Notes: generated from the letters alone by a model not told the origin. 64,000 nucleotides of DNA from Pantoea endophytica (GCF_002858935.1 NZ_PJRT01000033.1:620001-684000), one strand, 5' to 3'; positions 1-7,928 are shown, counted from the first letter of the stretch. Program-made: numbers and translations.

Positions 1-897
1 TTAGTGCACATCGTAGCCGATGGCGGCTTTACGGATGCGGAACCATTGCTGGCGATCCAGCGTCAATTGGCACGCGCCAACCGCCTCTTTTACACGTTCG
101 ATTTTACCTGATCCAATAATCGGCAGCGGACGACTTGGCAGCTTCATCACCCATGCATACACCACCTGCTCGATATTGCTGGCGCCGATCTCCTGCTTAA
201 CCTGCTCCAGCTCATCGCGCAGCGGCTGATAATGCGGATCGTTAAACAGGCGACCGCCGCCGAGGCATGACCACGCCATTGGGCGAATGCGATTTTGCTG
301 GCACTGATCGAGTGAGCCATCCAGCAGCGACGTTTGCTCCAGCGGAGAGATCTCCAGTTGATTGGTGACCAGACTGAACGGCAAACGCGATTGCAGCAGC
401 GTGAACTGCGAGGCGGTGAAGTTGGAGACGCCAAAATGGCGTACTTTGCCGCTCTGATGCAGCGCCGTAAAGGCTTCGGCAATCTCATCAGCGTCCATCA
501 ACGGATCCGGGCGATGAATCAACAGCAAATCGAGGTAATCGGTATGGAAATGGCGCAGCGAGTTTTCGGCGCTGTGCAGAATGTGGCTGGCTTCGGTGAT
601 GTAGTGACCAATACGGTGTTCAGGCTTCGCGCGCGTCGCAATGCCGCATTTGGTGACGATTTGCAGCTTCTCACGCAAACCCGGCGCGAGGCGCAGCGCG
701 GCACCAAAGGCGGCTTCACATTGGTAATCGCCGTAGATGTCGGCGTGATCGACGGTGGTGATGCCCAGCGCTAAATGGTGCTCAATAAATTGCACCACAT
801 GCTGCGGCGTCATGCCCCACTCCATTAAACGCCAGTAACCGGCGATCAGCGGTGAAAATGAGGGTCCCTGCGGTGCAATAGCCTGCGCTTGTAACAT
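1..897 (-). CDS. ydhF: Aldo/keto reductase YdhF
   Basis: A 298-aa cytosolic member of the aldo/keto reductase superfamily, expected to reduce carbonyls with NADPH; its physiological substrate is not known. The catalytic tetrad is visible as Asp50 and Tyr55 (DHADIYGDY), Lys83 (VTKCG) and His128 (LLLIHRP), on a TIM-barrel-length chain. The stop codon is at the very first bases of the window, so the gene is complete. The start has a GGGAG Shine-Dalgarno 8 bases upstream. It precedes ydhL on the same strand, after ydhL in transcription order, as in E. coli, where the pair follows sodC. Confidence 0.93.
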   Translation of the reverse strand: MLQAQAIAPQGPSFSPLIAGYWRLMEWGMTPQHVVQFIEHHLALGITTVDHADIYGDYQCEAAFGAALRLAPGLREKLQIVTKCGIATRAKPEHRIGHYITEASHILHSAENSLRHFHTDYLDLLLIHRPDPLMDADEIAEAFTALHQSGKVRHFGVSNFTASQFTLLQSRLPFSLVTNQLEISPLEQTSLLDGSLDQCQQNRIRPMAWSCLGGGRLFNDPHYQPLRDELEQVKQEIGASNIEQVVYAWVMKLPSRPLPIIGSGKIERVKEAVGACQLTLDRQQWFRIRKAAIGYDVH

Positions 898-968
898 GGT
901 TAAACTCCCAAAACACGGTTCCAGATGACGAAAGCGGGAGTATAACGGAAAGGCAAATCATCGTTTTC

Positions 969-1208
969 TTAAAACAGTTCCGGTTGTTGTGGATCATGAT
1001 CTTCATCCACTTTTTGCTGCCGCTGCAGGCGCAAAAAGCGTTGCCGGCACAAGCGCAGCACATCGCGCTTTTGCGCATCGCTGAATTTCATCCAGTTAAA
1101 GCGCTCTTCCCGGCTGCGTAAACAGCCACGACAATAGCCACGCGCGTCACTCTGGCAAATACCACGACACGGGCTGGGAACAGGGAAGAACTCGAGTTGC
1201 TCGGCCAC
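969..1208 (-). CDS. ydhL: DUF1289 family protein YdhL
   Basis: A 79-aa small protein of the DUF1289 family with function unknown. It shows the family's N-terminal cysteine cluster (CRGIC, then YCRGC), which looks like a possible metal-binding site, followed by a basic helix and an acidic tail ending in ELF. I chose a GTG start at 1208 because GGAG lies five bases before it and the protein then begins like the E. coli one (xAEQLEFF); a second GTG at 1214 would add two residues. It sits just upstream of ydhF and is probably cotranscribed. Confidence 0.85.
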   Translation of the reverse strand: MAEQLEFFPVPSPCRGICQSDARGYCRGCLRSREERFNWMKFSDAQKRDVLRLCRQRFLRLQRQQKVDEDHDPQQPELF

Positions 1209-1355
1209 ATCCACTCCGCAATTAACATCTCATATCACATTGATAACAGCTTAATGACATTGTGCAAAGCGTAGACGCCCATTGCGCATAATCAAGCCAT
1301 TACGCTGTCTGGTTACGCCTGTTTACCAAATAGCCAGCATTTATCGGTTTTGGAT

Positions 1356-1406
1356 GGTTTATGTTTACTCTTGGTTAAGGTTTTCCTCAGCTTGTCTTCA
1401 TACGAT
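1356..1406 (+). promoter_or_regulatory. Candidate PhoP and PmrA (BasR) boxes and -10 of eptA
   Basis: Two direct-repeat signals interlock. TGTTTA (1362-1367), 5 bases, GGTTAA (1373-1378) matches the PhoP box (T/G)GTTTA-N5-(T/G)GTTTA at 11 of 12 positions; a further GGTTTA lies directly upstream (1356-1361). GTTAAG (1374-1379), 5 bases, CCTCAG (1385-1390), 5 bases, CTTCAT (1396-1401) resembles the PmrA repeat YTTAAK-N5-YTTAAK with an 11-base period. TACGAT (1401-1406) is a plausible -10, ten bases after the second PmrA-like half. The motifs are seen; their use by PhoP/PmrA is inferred. Confidence 0.6.
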
Positions 1407-1436
1407 TGTCACACGACTTCTTACCGTTGAGTTTTC

Positions 1437-3074
1437 ATGAGATTCCCGACCACCCTGCAGTGCGGCACCAGCGGATTTAACCTTATTGCTGCGCTGTTCT
1501 TCGCACTAGTTTTAAATGCCCTGTTCTTGCTGCGTGCCTGGGAAATGATTCCTTACGATCATCCCCACGATTATCTGTTCGCCGCCAGTATTCCGCTGGT
1601 GCTGGCCTCGGCTTTCTATTTTATTTTCTCACTTGCTGCCTGGCCTTATCTGCGCAAGCCGTTGCTGATTGTGCTGGTGTTCGTCAGCGCCGCCGCCAAT
1701 TACTTCATGCACAGTTTTGGCACGGTGATCGACACCAATATGATGCAAAACGTCTTTGAATCCGACCCGCAGGAAGCCTCAGCGTTGTTTAGCAGCCGCT
1801 ATCTACTCTGGATGCTATTGATGGGAATGGTGCCGGTGGCGTTGATTTGCGGCGTGCGTATTCGTCGTGGACCGCGCTGGTGGTGGAATCTGCTGCAACG
1901 CCTGACGGGCGCACTGGGCGCAATATTGGTGATACTGCTGATGGCGGCGCTGTTTTACAAAGATTACGCCTCGCTGATTCGCAATAATAAAAACCTGATC
2001 AAGATGATTACTCCGGCCAATATCGTCAGCGGCACCGGCCACTATGTCGATCAACGCTATCTGCAAGGTAGCCAGGCGCTGGTGAAAATCGGTGAAGATG
2101 CTCATAAAGGTGCGTTAATCTCCGCCGCAACCCGTAAAACGCTGGTGGTGTTAGTGGTAGGTGAAACGGCGCGCGCCGAGAACTTCTCGTTGGGTGGTTA
2201 CGCGCGAGAGACCAATCCAGAACTAAAAAAACAGCAGGTGATTTACTATCCCAACGCCAGTTCCTGTGGCACAGAAACCGCCATCTCGGTGCCCTGTATG
2301 TTCTCGAATATGCCTCGCATGCATTACGACGCCAATCTGGCGCACCACCAGGAAGGCGTACTCGACATCCTCGCCCATGCGGGCGTAAGCGTACTGTGGC
2401 GCGAAAATGATGGTGGCTGCAAAGGCGCCTGTGACCGCGTGCCGCACACCGATATGACGCAGTGGAAACTGCCGCAATATTGTCACGATGGTTTTTGCCA
2501 GGATGAGGTGTTGCTGCATCGTCTTGATAACTATGTTGCCAGCCTGCACAACGACGGCATTATCGTGCTGCATCAGATGGGCAGCCACGGCCCAGCCTAT
2601 TATCAGCGTTATCCGGCTGAGTTCCGCCGTTTCACGCCCACCTGCGACAGCAAGCAGATTCAGGATTGCGATCATCAGGCGCTGGTGAACACCTACGATA
2701 ATTCGCTGCTGTATAGCGACGACATGCTGAGCCGCACCATCGATAAGCTTAAAGGCCTAAGCGATCGCTTCAATGTGGCGCTGGTTTATCTCTCCGATCA
2801 TGGCGAATCGCTTGGCGAGAGCGGGATGTATCTGCACGGCGCGCCTTACCTGTTTGCGCCTGCGCAGCAAACACACATTCCTCTGCTGATGTGGATGTCA
2901 CCGGGATACGCGGCGGCGTACCACATCAATGATACCTGTTTACGCCAGCAAGCGGCTGACGCCAAGGTTTCGCAAGATAATCTTTTCCATACGGTTTTAG
3001 GCATGTTCAATATCCAGACGCAGCAGTATCAGCCGCAGCTAGACATGATCAGATCGTGCCAAACTGCCGCCTGA
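1437..3074 (+). CDS. eptA: Lipid A phosphoethanolamine transferase EptA
   Basis: Inner-membrane enzyme of 545 aa that transfers phosphoethanolamine from phosphatidylethanolamine to lipid A phosphate, lowering surface charge and causing polymyxin tolerance. About five hydrophobic segments fill residues 15-175, followed by a periplasmic sulfatase-fold domain. Expected metal and catalytic residues are visible: Glu243 (VVGETAR), nucleophile Thr279 (SSCGTE), His384 (QMGSH), Asp454-His455 (LSDHGES). Paired cysteines in the soluble domain fit disulfides. In E. coli eptA heads the basRS operon; here it stands alone between ydhL and nemR, with PhoP- and PmrA-like boxes upstream. The start lacks a strong Shine-Dalgarno. 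Confidence 0.93.
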   Translation: MRFPTTLQCGTSGFNLIAALFFALVLNALFLLRAWEMIPYDHPHDYLFAASIPLVLASAFYFIFSLAAWPYLRKPLLIVLVFVSAAANYFMHSFGTVIDTNMMQNVFESDPQEASALFSSRYLLWMLLMGMVPVALICGVRIRRGPRWWWNLLQRLTGALGAILVILLMAALFYKDYASLIRNNKNLIKMITPANIVSGTGHYVDQRYLQGSQALVKIGEDAHKGALISAATRKTLVVLVVGETARAENFSLGGYARETNPELKKQQVIYYPNASSCGTETAISVPCMFSNMPRMHYDANLAHHQEGVLDILAHAGVSVLWRENDGGCKGACDRVPHTDMTQWKLPQYCHDGFCQDEVLLHRLDNYVASLHNDGIIVLHQMGSHGPAYYQRYPAEFRRFTPTCDSKQIQDCDHQALVNTYDNSLLYSDDMLSRTIDKLKGLSDRFNVALVYLSDHGESLGESGMYLHGAPYLFAPAQQTHIPLLMWMSPGYAAAYHINDTCLRQQAADAKVSQDNLFHTVLGMFNIQTQQYQPQLDMIRSCQTAA

Positions 3075-3082
3075 GGGTTGCG

Positions 3083-3100
3083 TTAGACTGACTGGTCTAA
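3083..3100. promoter_or_regulatory. NemR-type operator upstream of nemR
   Basis: TTAGAC and GTCTAA form a perfect 6-bp inverted repeat with a 6-base spacer, ending 13 bases before the nemR start. A sister palindrome lies before nemA, and both contain the core GAC(T/C)GGTCT. NemR of E. coli represses its own operon from a TAGAC/GTCTA palindrome, so autorepression is the natural reading. Confidence 0.75.
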
Positions 3101-3113
3101 TAACCTGCCCCCC

Positions 3114-3710
3114 ATGAATAAGACTCTGCAACGCAACGATACCCGTGAACACCTGCTCGCTATTGGCGAGCAGGTTTGTTTACAGCGCGGCTTTACCGGC
3201 ATGGGTTTGATCGAGATGCTGGCGCTGGCGGAAGTCACGAAAGGCTCGTTCTACCACTATTTTGGTTCAAAAGAGGCCTTTGGTGTGGCGCTGATTGAGC
3301 GCTACTTCAGCCATTTCCAGCAGCAGATTGATCAGCAGTTGAGTCTGCCCGATTTAACGCCGACCGAGCGCCTGTTAGCGCATTTCCGCTATGGCGAACG
3401 GCTGTTTATCGAGCAAGGTCATATTGTTGGCTGTCTTGGCGTAAAGTTGTCAGCCGAAGTGTGCGATCTCTCTGAGCCGATGCGCGATGCACTGCAACAG
3501 GGTGCCAACGCCATTATCGCTGCCTACACGCGCTGTTTGACTGAGGTGGCGGCTGAGCAGCCGCTGCCGTTTGGGCAAACGCCGCAGCAGCTGGCGCAGC
3601 GCTGCTACTTGCTGTGGCTCGGAGCAAGTTTGCAGAGCAAGATTTCCCGAGAGCCGGGCCCGATTAGCCTGGCACTCGACACCATCGAACAGTGGCTGAT
3701 AAGTCACTGA
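3114..3710 (+). CDS. nemR: TetR-family redox/electrophile repressor NemR
   Basis: A 198-aa TetR-family repressor that senses reactive electrophiles and hypochlorite and controls nemA and gloA. The N-terminal helix-turn-helix covers about residues 10-55 (MLALAEVTKGSFYHYFGSKE). The key sensor cysteine, Cys106 in E. coli, is present as Cys107 in GCLGVKLSAEVCDLSE, together with Cys117. Length and the C-terminal ligand-domain motif LWLGASLQ.KIS match E. coli NemR. It is followed 49 bases later by nemA, and operator-like palindromes lie before both genes. Confidence 0.92.
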   Translation: MNKTLQRNDTREHLLAIGEQVCLQRGFTGMGLIEMLALAEVTKGSFYHYFGSKEAFGVALIERYFSHFQQQIDQQLSLPDLTPTERLLAHFRYGERLFIEQGHIVGCLGVKLSAEVCDLSEPMRDALQQGANAIIAAYTRCLTEVAAEQPLPFGQTPQQLAQRCYLLWLGASLQSKISREPGPISLALDTIEQWLISH

Positions 3711-3729
3711 TTTTTAAAACCCCATTTAC

Positions 3730-3744
3730 TAGACGACCGGTCTT
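3730..3744. promoter_or_regulatory. NemR-type operator upstream of nemA
   Basis: TAGACGACCGGTCTT contains the perfect 8-bp palindrome GACCGGTC (3735-3742) and the outer AGAC/GTCT pair, closely matching the operator before nemR. It ends 15 bases before the nemA ATG and overlaps any promoter that would drive nemA-gloA separately from nemR. Confidence 0.65.
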
Positions 3745-3759
3745 CCTGGAGCAATCAAT

Positions 3760-4857
3760 ATGGCGAGTAAGCAGCTGTTCTCCCCACTTAAAGTGGGCGC
3801 GATTACCGTACCGAACCGCATTTTCATGGCCCCGTTGACGCGTCTGCGCAGCATTGAGCCGGGCGATATCCCTACGCCGCTGATGGCAGAATATTATCAA
3901 CAGCGCGCCAGTGCCGGTTTGATCATCACCGAAGCCACCCAGGTCTCTTTCCAGGCGAAAGGCTATGCCGGTGCGCCGGGTCTGCACACACAGCAGCAAA
4001 TTGCCGCGTGGAAAGTGATTAACGAAGGCATTCATGCCGCCAACGGTCACAGCGCTGTACAACTGTGGCACACCGGCCGCATATCTCATAACAGCGTGCA
4101 GCCCGAAGGCAAAGCGCCGGTCGCCCCATCCCCACTAGCGGCAGGTACGCGCACGTCCCTGCGCGCCGCGGATGGTTCTGTTTATCGTGAAGACACCTCA
4201 GTGCCACGCGAGTTGTCAGTGGCTGAAATTCAGCAAATCGTAAAAGATTTTGGTCAGGCCGCCGCCAATGCGCGCGAAGCCGATTTCGACCTGCTGGAGC
4301 TGCACTCCGCGCACGGCTATCTGATGCACCAGTTCCTCGCACCAGGTTCAAACCAGCGTACCGATGAGTACGGCGGTTCGATTGAAAAGCGTGGCCGTTT
4401 CGCGCTGGAAGTGGTGGATGCGGCGATTGCCAACTGGTCTGCCGATCGTATTGGTATCCGCGTTTCGCCAATCGGTGCTTTCCAGAATCTGGACAATGGC
4501 CCGGAAGAAGAAAAAGCGGCGCTGTGGTATATCGCCGAGCTGGGCAAACGCAGCATCGCCTATCTGCACCTTTCTGAGCCAGACTGGGCGGGCGGACAGC
4601 CTTACAGCGATGCATTCCGTGAAAAAGTGCGCGCCCTGTTCCCTGGCGTAATCATCGGTGCCGGTGCTTACACCGTTGAGAAAGCCGACGATCTGATTGC
4701 GCGTGGCCTGATTGACGCCGTGGCCTTTGGTCGCGACTTTATCGCCAACCCGGATCTGGTTGCCCGTCTGCAGCAGGATGCGCCACTTAATCCGCAGCGT
4801 CCTGAGAGTTTTTACGGTGGCGGCGCGGAAGGTTATACCGATTATCCAACCCTGTAA
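3760..4857 (+). CDS. nemA: N-ethylmaleimide reductase NemA (Old Yellow Enzyme)
   Basis: FMN-dependent cytosolic ene-reductase of 365 aa that reduces N-ethylmaleimide, nitrate esters and other activated alkenes. The OYE barrel begins with the N-terminal FMN-binding stretch NRIFMAPLTRLRS; the substrate-activating His pair is His182 and His185 (LHSAHGYLMHQFLAPGSN), and the C-terminal phosphate-binding part reads IGAGAYTVEKA...AFGRDFIANPDL. Length equals the E. coli enzyme. It lies between nemR and gloA, the classical nemRA-gloA unit, with an operator-like palindrome just upstream. Confidence 0.95.
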   Translation: MASKQLFSPLKVGAITVPNRIFMAPLTRLRSIEPGDIPTPLMAEYYQQRASAGLIITEATQVSFQAKGYAGAPGLHTQQQIAAWKVINEGIHAANGHSAVQLWHTGRISHNSVQPEGKAPVAPSPLAAGTRTSLRAADGSVYREDTSVPRELSVAEIQQIVKDFGQAAANAREADFDLLELHSAHGYLMHQFLAPGSNQRTDEYGGSIEKRGRFALEVVDAAIANWSADRIGIRVSPIGAFQNLDNGPEEEKAALWYIAELGKRSIAYLHLSEPDWAGGQPYSDAFREKVRALFPGVIIGAGAYTVEKADDLIARGLIDAVAFGRDFIANPDLVARLQQDAPLNPQRPESFYGGGAEGYTDYPTL

Positions 4858-4864
4858 GAAAATG

Positions 4865-4889
4865 GCTGCCGCGGCGGATAGGCGGCAGC
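4865..4889 (+). terminator. Stem-loop after nemA
   Basis: GCTGCCGC and GCGGCAGC form a perfect 8-bp stem with a 9-base loop, eight bases after the nemA stop. Only a short, interrupted T stretch follows, so it may attenuate rather than stop transcription into gloA. Confidence 0.5.
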
Positions 4890-4957
4890 GTTGTTTCATC
4901 AGTGTCTATACTAAGTTGCTTGTCATGCACTGATGACGTTTTAAAAAAGAGGATGTT

Positions 4958-5365
4958 ATGCGTTTACTTCACACCATGTTACGCGTTGGCGATTTGCAAC
5001 GTTCTATCGATTTCTACACCCGCGTGCTCGGCATGCGCGTGCTGCGTCAAAGCGAGAATACCGAGTATAAATACACCCTGGCATTCGTTGGCTACACCGA
5101 AGAGAGCGAAGGCGCGGTGATTGAGCTGACTTACAACTGGGGCGTGGATAAATACGATCTCGGCAACGCTTATGGCCATATCGCGCTGGGCGTGGACAAT
5201 GTCGCTGACACCTGCGAACGCATTCGCAGCGCAGGCGGCAACGTAACGCGTGAAGCGGGCCCGGTAAAAGGCGGTTCGACTATTATTGCGTTTGTTGAAG
5301 ATCCAGACGGTTATAAAATCGAGCTGATTGAAAACAAACATGCCGGTCACGGCTTAGGCAACTAA
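4958..5365 (+). CDS. gloA: Lactoylglutathione lyase (glyoxalase I)
   Basis: A 135-aa metalloenzyme that converts the hemithioacetal of methylglyoxal and glutathione to S-lactoylglutathione, the first step of methylglyoxal detoxification. All four nickel ligands of the E. coli enzyme occur at the same positions: His5, Glu56, His74 and Glu122. A GAGG motif precedes the ATG by 5 bases. Placement after nemA fits shared control by NemR, since both products handle electrophiles; a stem-loop between nemA and gloA may lower coupling. Confidence 0.96.
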   Translation: MRLLHTMLRVGDLQRSIDFYTRVLGMRVLRQSENTEYKYTLAFVGYTEESEGAVIELTYNWGVDKYDLGNAYGHIALGVDNVADTCERIRSAGGNVTREAGPVKGGSTIIAFVEDPDGYKIELIENKHAGHGLGN

Positions 5366-5373
5366 GGTTGCCC

Positions 5374-5398
5374 GTCAGCCTGCTATTTGCAGGCTGAC
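5374..5398 (+). terminator. Terminator-like hairpin after gloA
   Basis: A perfect 10-bp stem, GTCAGCCTGC / GCAGGCTGAC, with a 5-base loop starts 9 bases after the gloA stop. The following bases are pyrimidine-rich (TTCCCTCTCC) but not a pure T tract. Confidence 0.6.
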
Positions 5399-5472
5399 TT
5401 CCCTCTCCTGCTGCACCCTCCTGCGATTTTTGCCATAATGCGCGCTGCCCTATTTATTGCCATGAGATCCTG

Positions 5473-6141
5473 ATGTCTGAATCGAACGCTTTAAACGCTC
5501 TCCACCAACGCTTTCGCGGTTTTTATCCTGTTGTGATCGACGTTGAAACCGCGGGTTTCAATGCACAAACCGATGCACTGCTGGAAATTGCAGCCACCAC
5601 GCTGAAAATGGATGAAGACGGCTGGTTGCACCGCGATGAAACGCTGCACTTCCATGTGGAACCGTTTGAAGGCGCCATTCTGAATCCTGCGGCGCTGGCG
5701 TTTACCGGCATCGATCCCACCAATCCGCTGCGCGGTGCGGTAAGTGAATATGAAGCCCTGCACGCGATTTTTAAAATGGTGCGCAAAGGCACCAAAGATA
5801 GCGGCTGCAATCGCGCCATTATCGTGGCGCACAATGCCACTTTCGATCTCAACTTCGTGATGGCGGCCGCCGAGCGCGCCAGCCTGAAGCGCAATCCGTT
5901 CCACCCGTTTGCCACTTTTGATACCGCGGCACTGAGCGGTTTAGTGCTGGGGCAAACCGTGTTGGCAAAAGCCTGTAAAGCGGCGGGAATGGAGTTTGAT
6001 AGCACGCAGGCGCATTCGGCGCTGTATGACACCGAGCAAACCGCGACGCTGTTCTGTGAGTTGGTAAACCGCTGGAAACGCCTGGGCGGCTGGCCGCTGG
6101 CTTTTAGTGAAGAATCCGCAGACGAGGCGTCTGCCGAGTAA
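5473..6141 (+). CDS. rnt: Ribonuclease T
   Basis: A 222-aa DEDDh 3'-5' exoribonuclease that matures the 3' ends of tRNA, 5S and 23S rRNA and trims DNA ends. The catalytic residues fall at the same numbers as in E. coli: Asp23 and Glu25 (VIDVETAGF), Asp125 (HNATFDLNF), His181 and Asp186 (HSALYDTEQ). In E. coli the helicase gene lhr follows; here rnt meets grxD head-on after 35 bases, so lhr is absent from this locus. Confidence 0.97.
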   Translation: MSESNALNALHQRFRGFYPVVIDVETAGFNAQTDALLEIAATTLKMDEDGWLHRDETLHFHVEPFEGAILNPAALAFTGIDPTNPLRGAVSEYEALHAIFKMVRKGTKDSGCNRAIIVAHNATFDLNFVMAAAERASLKRNPFHPFATFDTAALSGLVLGQTVLAKACKAAGMEFDSTQAHSALYDTEQTATLFCELVNRWKRLGGWPLAFSEESADEASAE

Positions 6142-6149
6142 CTAAAGAA

Positions 6150-6171
6150 AAGGCCGACATGTGTCGGCCTT
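6150..6171. terminator. Bidirectional terminator between rnt and grxD
   Basis: AAGGCCGACA and TGTCGGCCTT form a 10-bp stem between two convergent genes, with A-rich sequence on the left (AAAGAAAAGG), giving a U-tract for the leftward transcript. Confidence 0.75.
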
Positions 6172-6176
6172 CTGCA

Positions 6177-6509
6177 TTATTCCGCTTCTTTATACTTCTC
6201 AGCGGTCTCTTTCAGCAGTGGCTGAAGTTCACCGCGCTGGAACATCTCAACGATGATGTCGCAGCCGCCGACCAGTTCACCATCGACCCACAGCTGCGGG
6301 AAGGTTGGCCAGTTAGCGTATTTTGGCATTTCAGCGCGAATATCCGGGTTCTGCAGAATGTCCACGTAAGCGAAACGCTCGCCACACGCAGAAAGCGCCT
6401 GCACGGCTTGCGCCGAAAAACCACAGCTTGGCAGCTTTGGCGAACCTTTCATGTACAGCAGAATCGGGTTTTCTGCGATCTGACGCTGAATTTTTTCAAC
6501 AGTACTCAT
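6177..6509 (-). CDS. grxD: Monothiol glutaredoxin GrxD (Grx4)
   Basis: A 110-aa CGFS monothiol glutaredoxin that carries [2Fe-2S] clusters with glutathione and BolA-type partners and acts in iron-sulfur trafficking. The CGFS motif is at Cys29, the glutathione-binding WPTFPQLWVDGELVGGCDI segment follows, and the length is within 5 aa of E. coli Grx4. The open frame extends 41 codons upstream, but the ATG at 6509 is chosen because AAGGAAGG precedes it by 6 bases and it matches the family start (MSTVEKIQRQI). Confidence 0.95.
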   Translation of the reverse strand: MSTVEKIQRQIAENPILLYMKGSPKLPSCGFSAQAVQALSACGERFAYVDILQNPDIRAEMPKYANWPTFPQLWVDGELVGGCDIIVEMFQRGELQPLLKETAEKYKEAE

Positions 6510-6876
6510 TATTGCCTTCCTTAATCTTCTACTTCGTGTTTGTTTATTGTAGCGATTTCGCTCCCGGACTGAAAACGGGATTTTGCCTTTGCACGGGTTA
6601 ATCGCCATGTTTGTTAAGTTAACGCATGACAAATAACATTTTCATATCATTAATTGGCATTAATAAATTAATAATTAGCAATAATTTCGTTGTGTTAACC
6701 AGCTGAAATCGCTCATTTTTGCTACAGAATCAATCTGGTAACAGATTAATAGAAAAAGGCCTTACCTTTTGTAAAAAAAGTGGATTAGAATTGCCTCGGC
6801 GCTGGTCACTTGATCAGATTTCTCTCACTTTTACGCAGTCTGCTATGATTCAGCCTGCTTAACCTGTAACCGGATT
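6510..6876. other. AT-rich divergent intergenic region grxD/mepH
   Basis: These 367 bases separate divergent grxD and mepH and are markedly AT-rich between about 6620 and 6800. They must hold both promoters. I see no convincing RNA gene, operator or coding sequence; a spurious open frame continuing grxD upstream has no family support. Confidence 0.6.
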
Positions 6877-7668
6877 ATGCGTCTACTAATTACGCTTTTC
6901 ATACTGGCTTTCGCCCAACTGTTCTTTAATGTGGCCGCTGCATCTCCGCATGCGCCCGTTAACGCCAGTTCGCTTAAAGCAGAGAAAAAGAGCGCACGTG
7001 AAGACGAGCGCCGCAAACGACGTCCGGTAAAAACCACCACCAAAAAATCGCGTCTGACCGCTGTTCAAAAATTCAAACTCAAAAAACAGACCAAAACAGA
7101 CATCGCGCTGCACAAAACCACCAGCAAAAAATCCCCGCTGAAACTCTCTGCTAAGAAATACGGTCATCAACGTTTAGCGAAGAAAACGCCCGAGATCGCC
7201 GTCGATGATGAAGCGTTAGCGCTGACCGGCATCAAAATGAGTAAAGCGCACCGTCAGCGTTATCAAAAAGCGCGTGAAACGGCGATGACCAAATTAATGG
7301 GTCAACTCGGCAAACCTTATCAGTGGGGCGGCGCTTCGCCACATACCGGTTTCGATTGCAGCGGCCTGGTATGGTACGCCTATAAAGATCTGGTGAAATT
7401 CAAACTGCCACGCACCGCCAATGAGATGTATCACCTGCGTGATGCGGCACCGATTAAGCGTGAAATGCTGGAGAAAGGCGATCTGGTGTTCTTCCGCATC
7501 AACAATCGCGGTACCGCCGACCATGTGGGCGTTTATCTTGGCAATGGCAAATTCATTCAGTCGCCGCGTACCGGCAAAGATATTCAGATTAGCGCATTGG
7601 GTGAGGATTACTGGCAGAAGCACTATGTGGGCGCGCGTCGTATGATGACGCCAAAAACCATTCGCTAG
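6877..7668 (+). CDS. mepH: Murein DD-endopeptidase MepH (NlpC/P60)
   Basis: Periplasmic 263-aa peptidoglycan hydrolase expected to cut D-Ala-mDAP cross-links during wall growth. A signal peptide covers about residues 1-21, then a Lys/Arg-rich, low-complexity linker runs to about residue 110. The C-terminal NlpC/P60 domain shows catalytic Cys161 (GFDCSGLVWYAY) and His216 (TADHVGVYLGNG), with Gln228 as candidate third residue. In E. coli sodB and ydhP follow; here ynhF and purR follow directly. Confidence 0.92.
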   Translation: MRLLITLFILAFAQLFFNVAAASPHAPVNASSLKAEKKSAREDERRKRRPVKTTTKKSRLTAVQKFKLKKQTKTDIALHKTTSKKSPLKLSAKKYGHQRLAKKTPEIAVDDEALALTGIKMSKAHRQRYQKARETAMTKLMGQLGKPYQWGGASPHTGFDCSGLVWYAYKDLVKFKLPRTANEMYHLRDAAPIKREMLEKGDLVFFRINNRGTADHVGVYLGNGKFIQSPRTGKDIQISALGEDYWQKHYVGARRMMTPKTIR

Positions 7669-7670
7669 TT

Positions 7671-7680
7671 GTTGCGCAAC
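7671..7680. repeat. GTTGCGCAAC palindrome, copy 1
   Basis: Perfect 10-bp palindrome two bases after the mepH stop and just before its terminator. Identical copies occur at 7919-7928, 32711-32720 and 32793-32802 in intergenic DNA, and once inside mdtK (13892-13901). Function unknown. Confidence 0.6.
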
Positions 7681-7690
7681 AGACATAAAA

Positions 7691-7722
7691 AGCCGGATGC
7701 TGTTCTCAGCTCCGGCTTTTTT
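7691..7722 (+). terminator. mepH terminator
   Basis: AGCCGGA and TCCGGCT pair around a 13-base loop and are followed by six T residues, 22 bases after the mepH stop. It also lies just beyond the end of the convergent ynhF gene. Confidence 0.85.
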
Positions 7723-7723
7723 G

Positions 7724-7813
7724 TTAGTGCATGATCGCGGTAAAGCTGAAGGCGATAATCATCAACAGTGCGCCAACAGTGGTCATTAGCGCCAGCTTCA
7801 GGTCGGTATTCAT
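7724..7813 (-). CDS. ynhF: Small membrane protein YnhF
   Basis: A 29-codon gene too short for routine detection. Translation from the ATG at 7813 gives a peptide beginning MNTDLKLALMTTV and ending FSFTAIMH, one predicted transmembrane helix, closely resembling E. coli YnhF (also 29 aa, starting MSTDLKFSLVTT). TAAGGAG precedes the start by 6 bases. E. coli ynhF also sits just upstream of purR, so synteny supports it. Its function is unknown; it is a stress-associated inner-membrane microprotein in E. coli. Confidence 0.9.
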   Translation of the reverse strand: MNTDLKLALMTTVGALLMIIAFSFTAIMH

Positions 7814-7918
7814 CACAACTCCTTAGTCACACAATTATTAGGGTTAAGACGATTTTCGCACAGCAATAGGCAAAAATCTCGTGTTATCCGCGCCAGCTTG
7901 CTAGAATCGCCGCCTTTC

Positions 7919-7928
7919 GTTGCGCAAC
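7919..7928. repeat. GTTGCGCAAC palindrome, copy 2
   Basis: Second intergenic copy, between ynhF and purR; like copy 1 it is followed by AGA. It is about 160 bases before the purR start. Confidence 0.6.
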
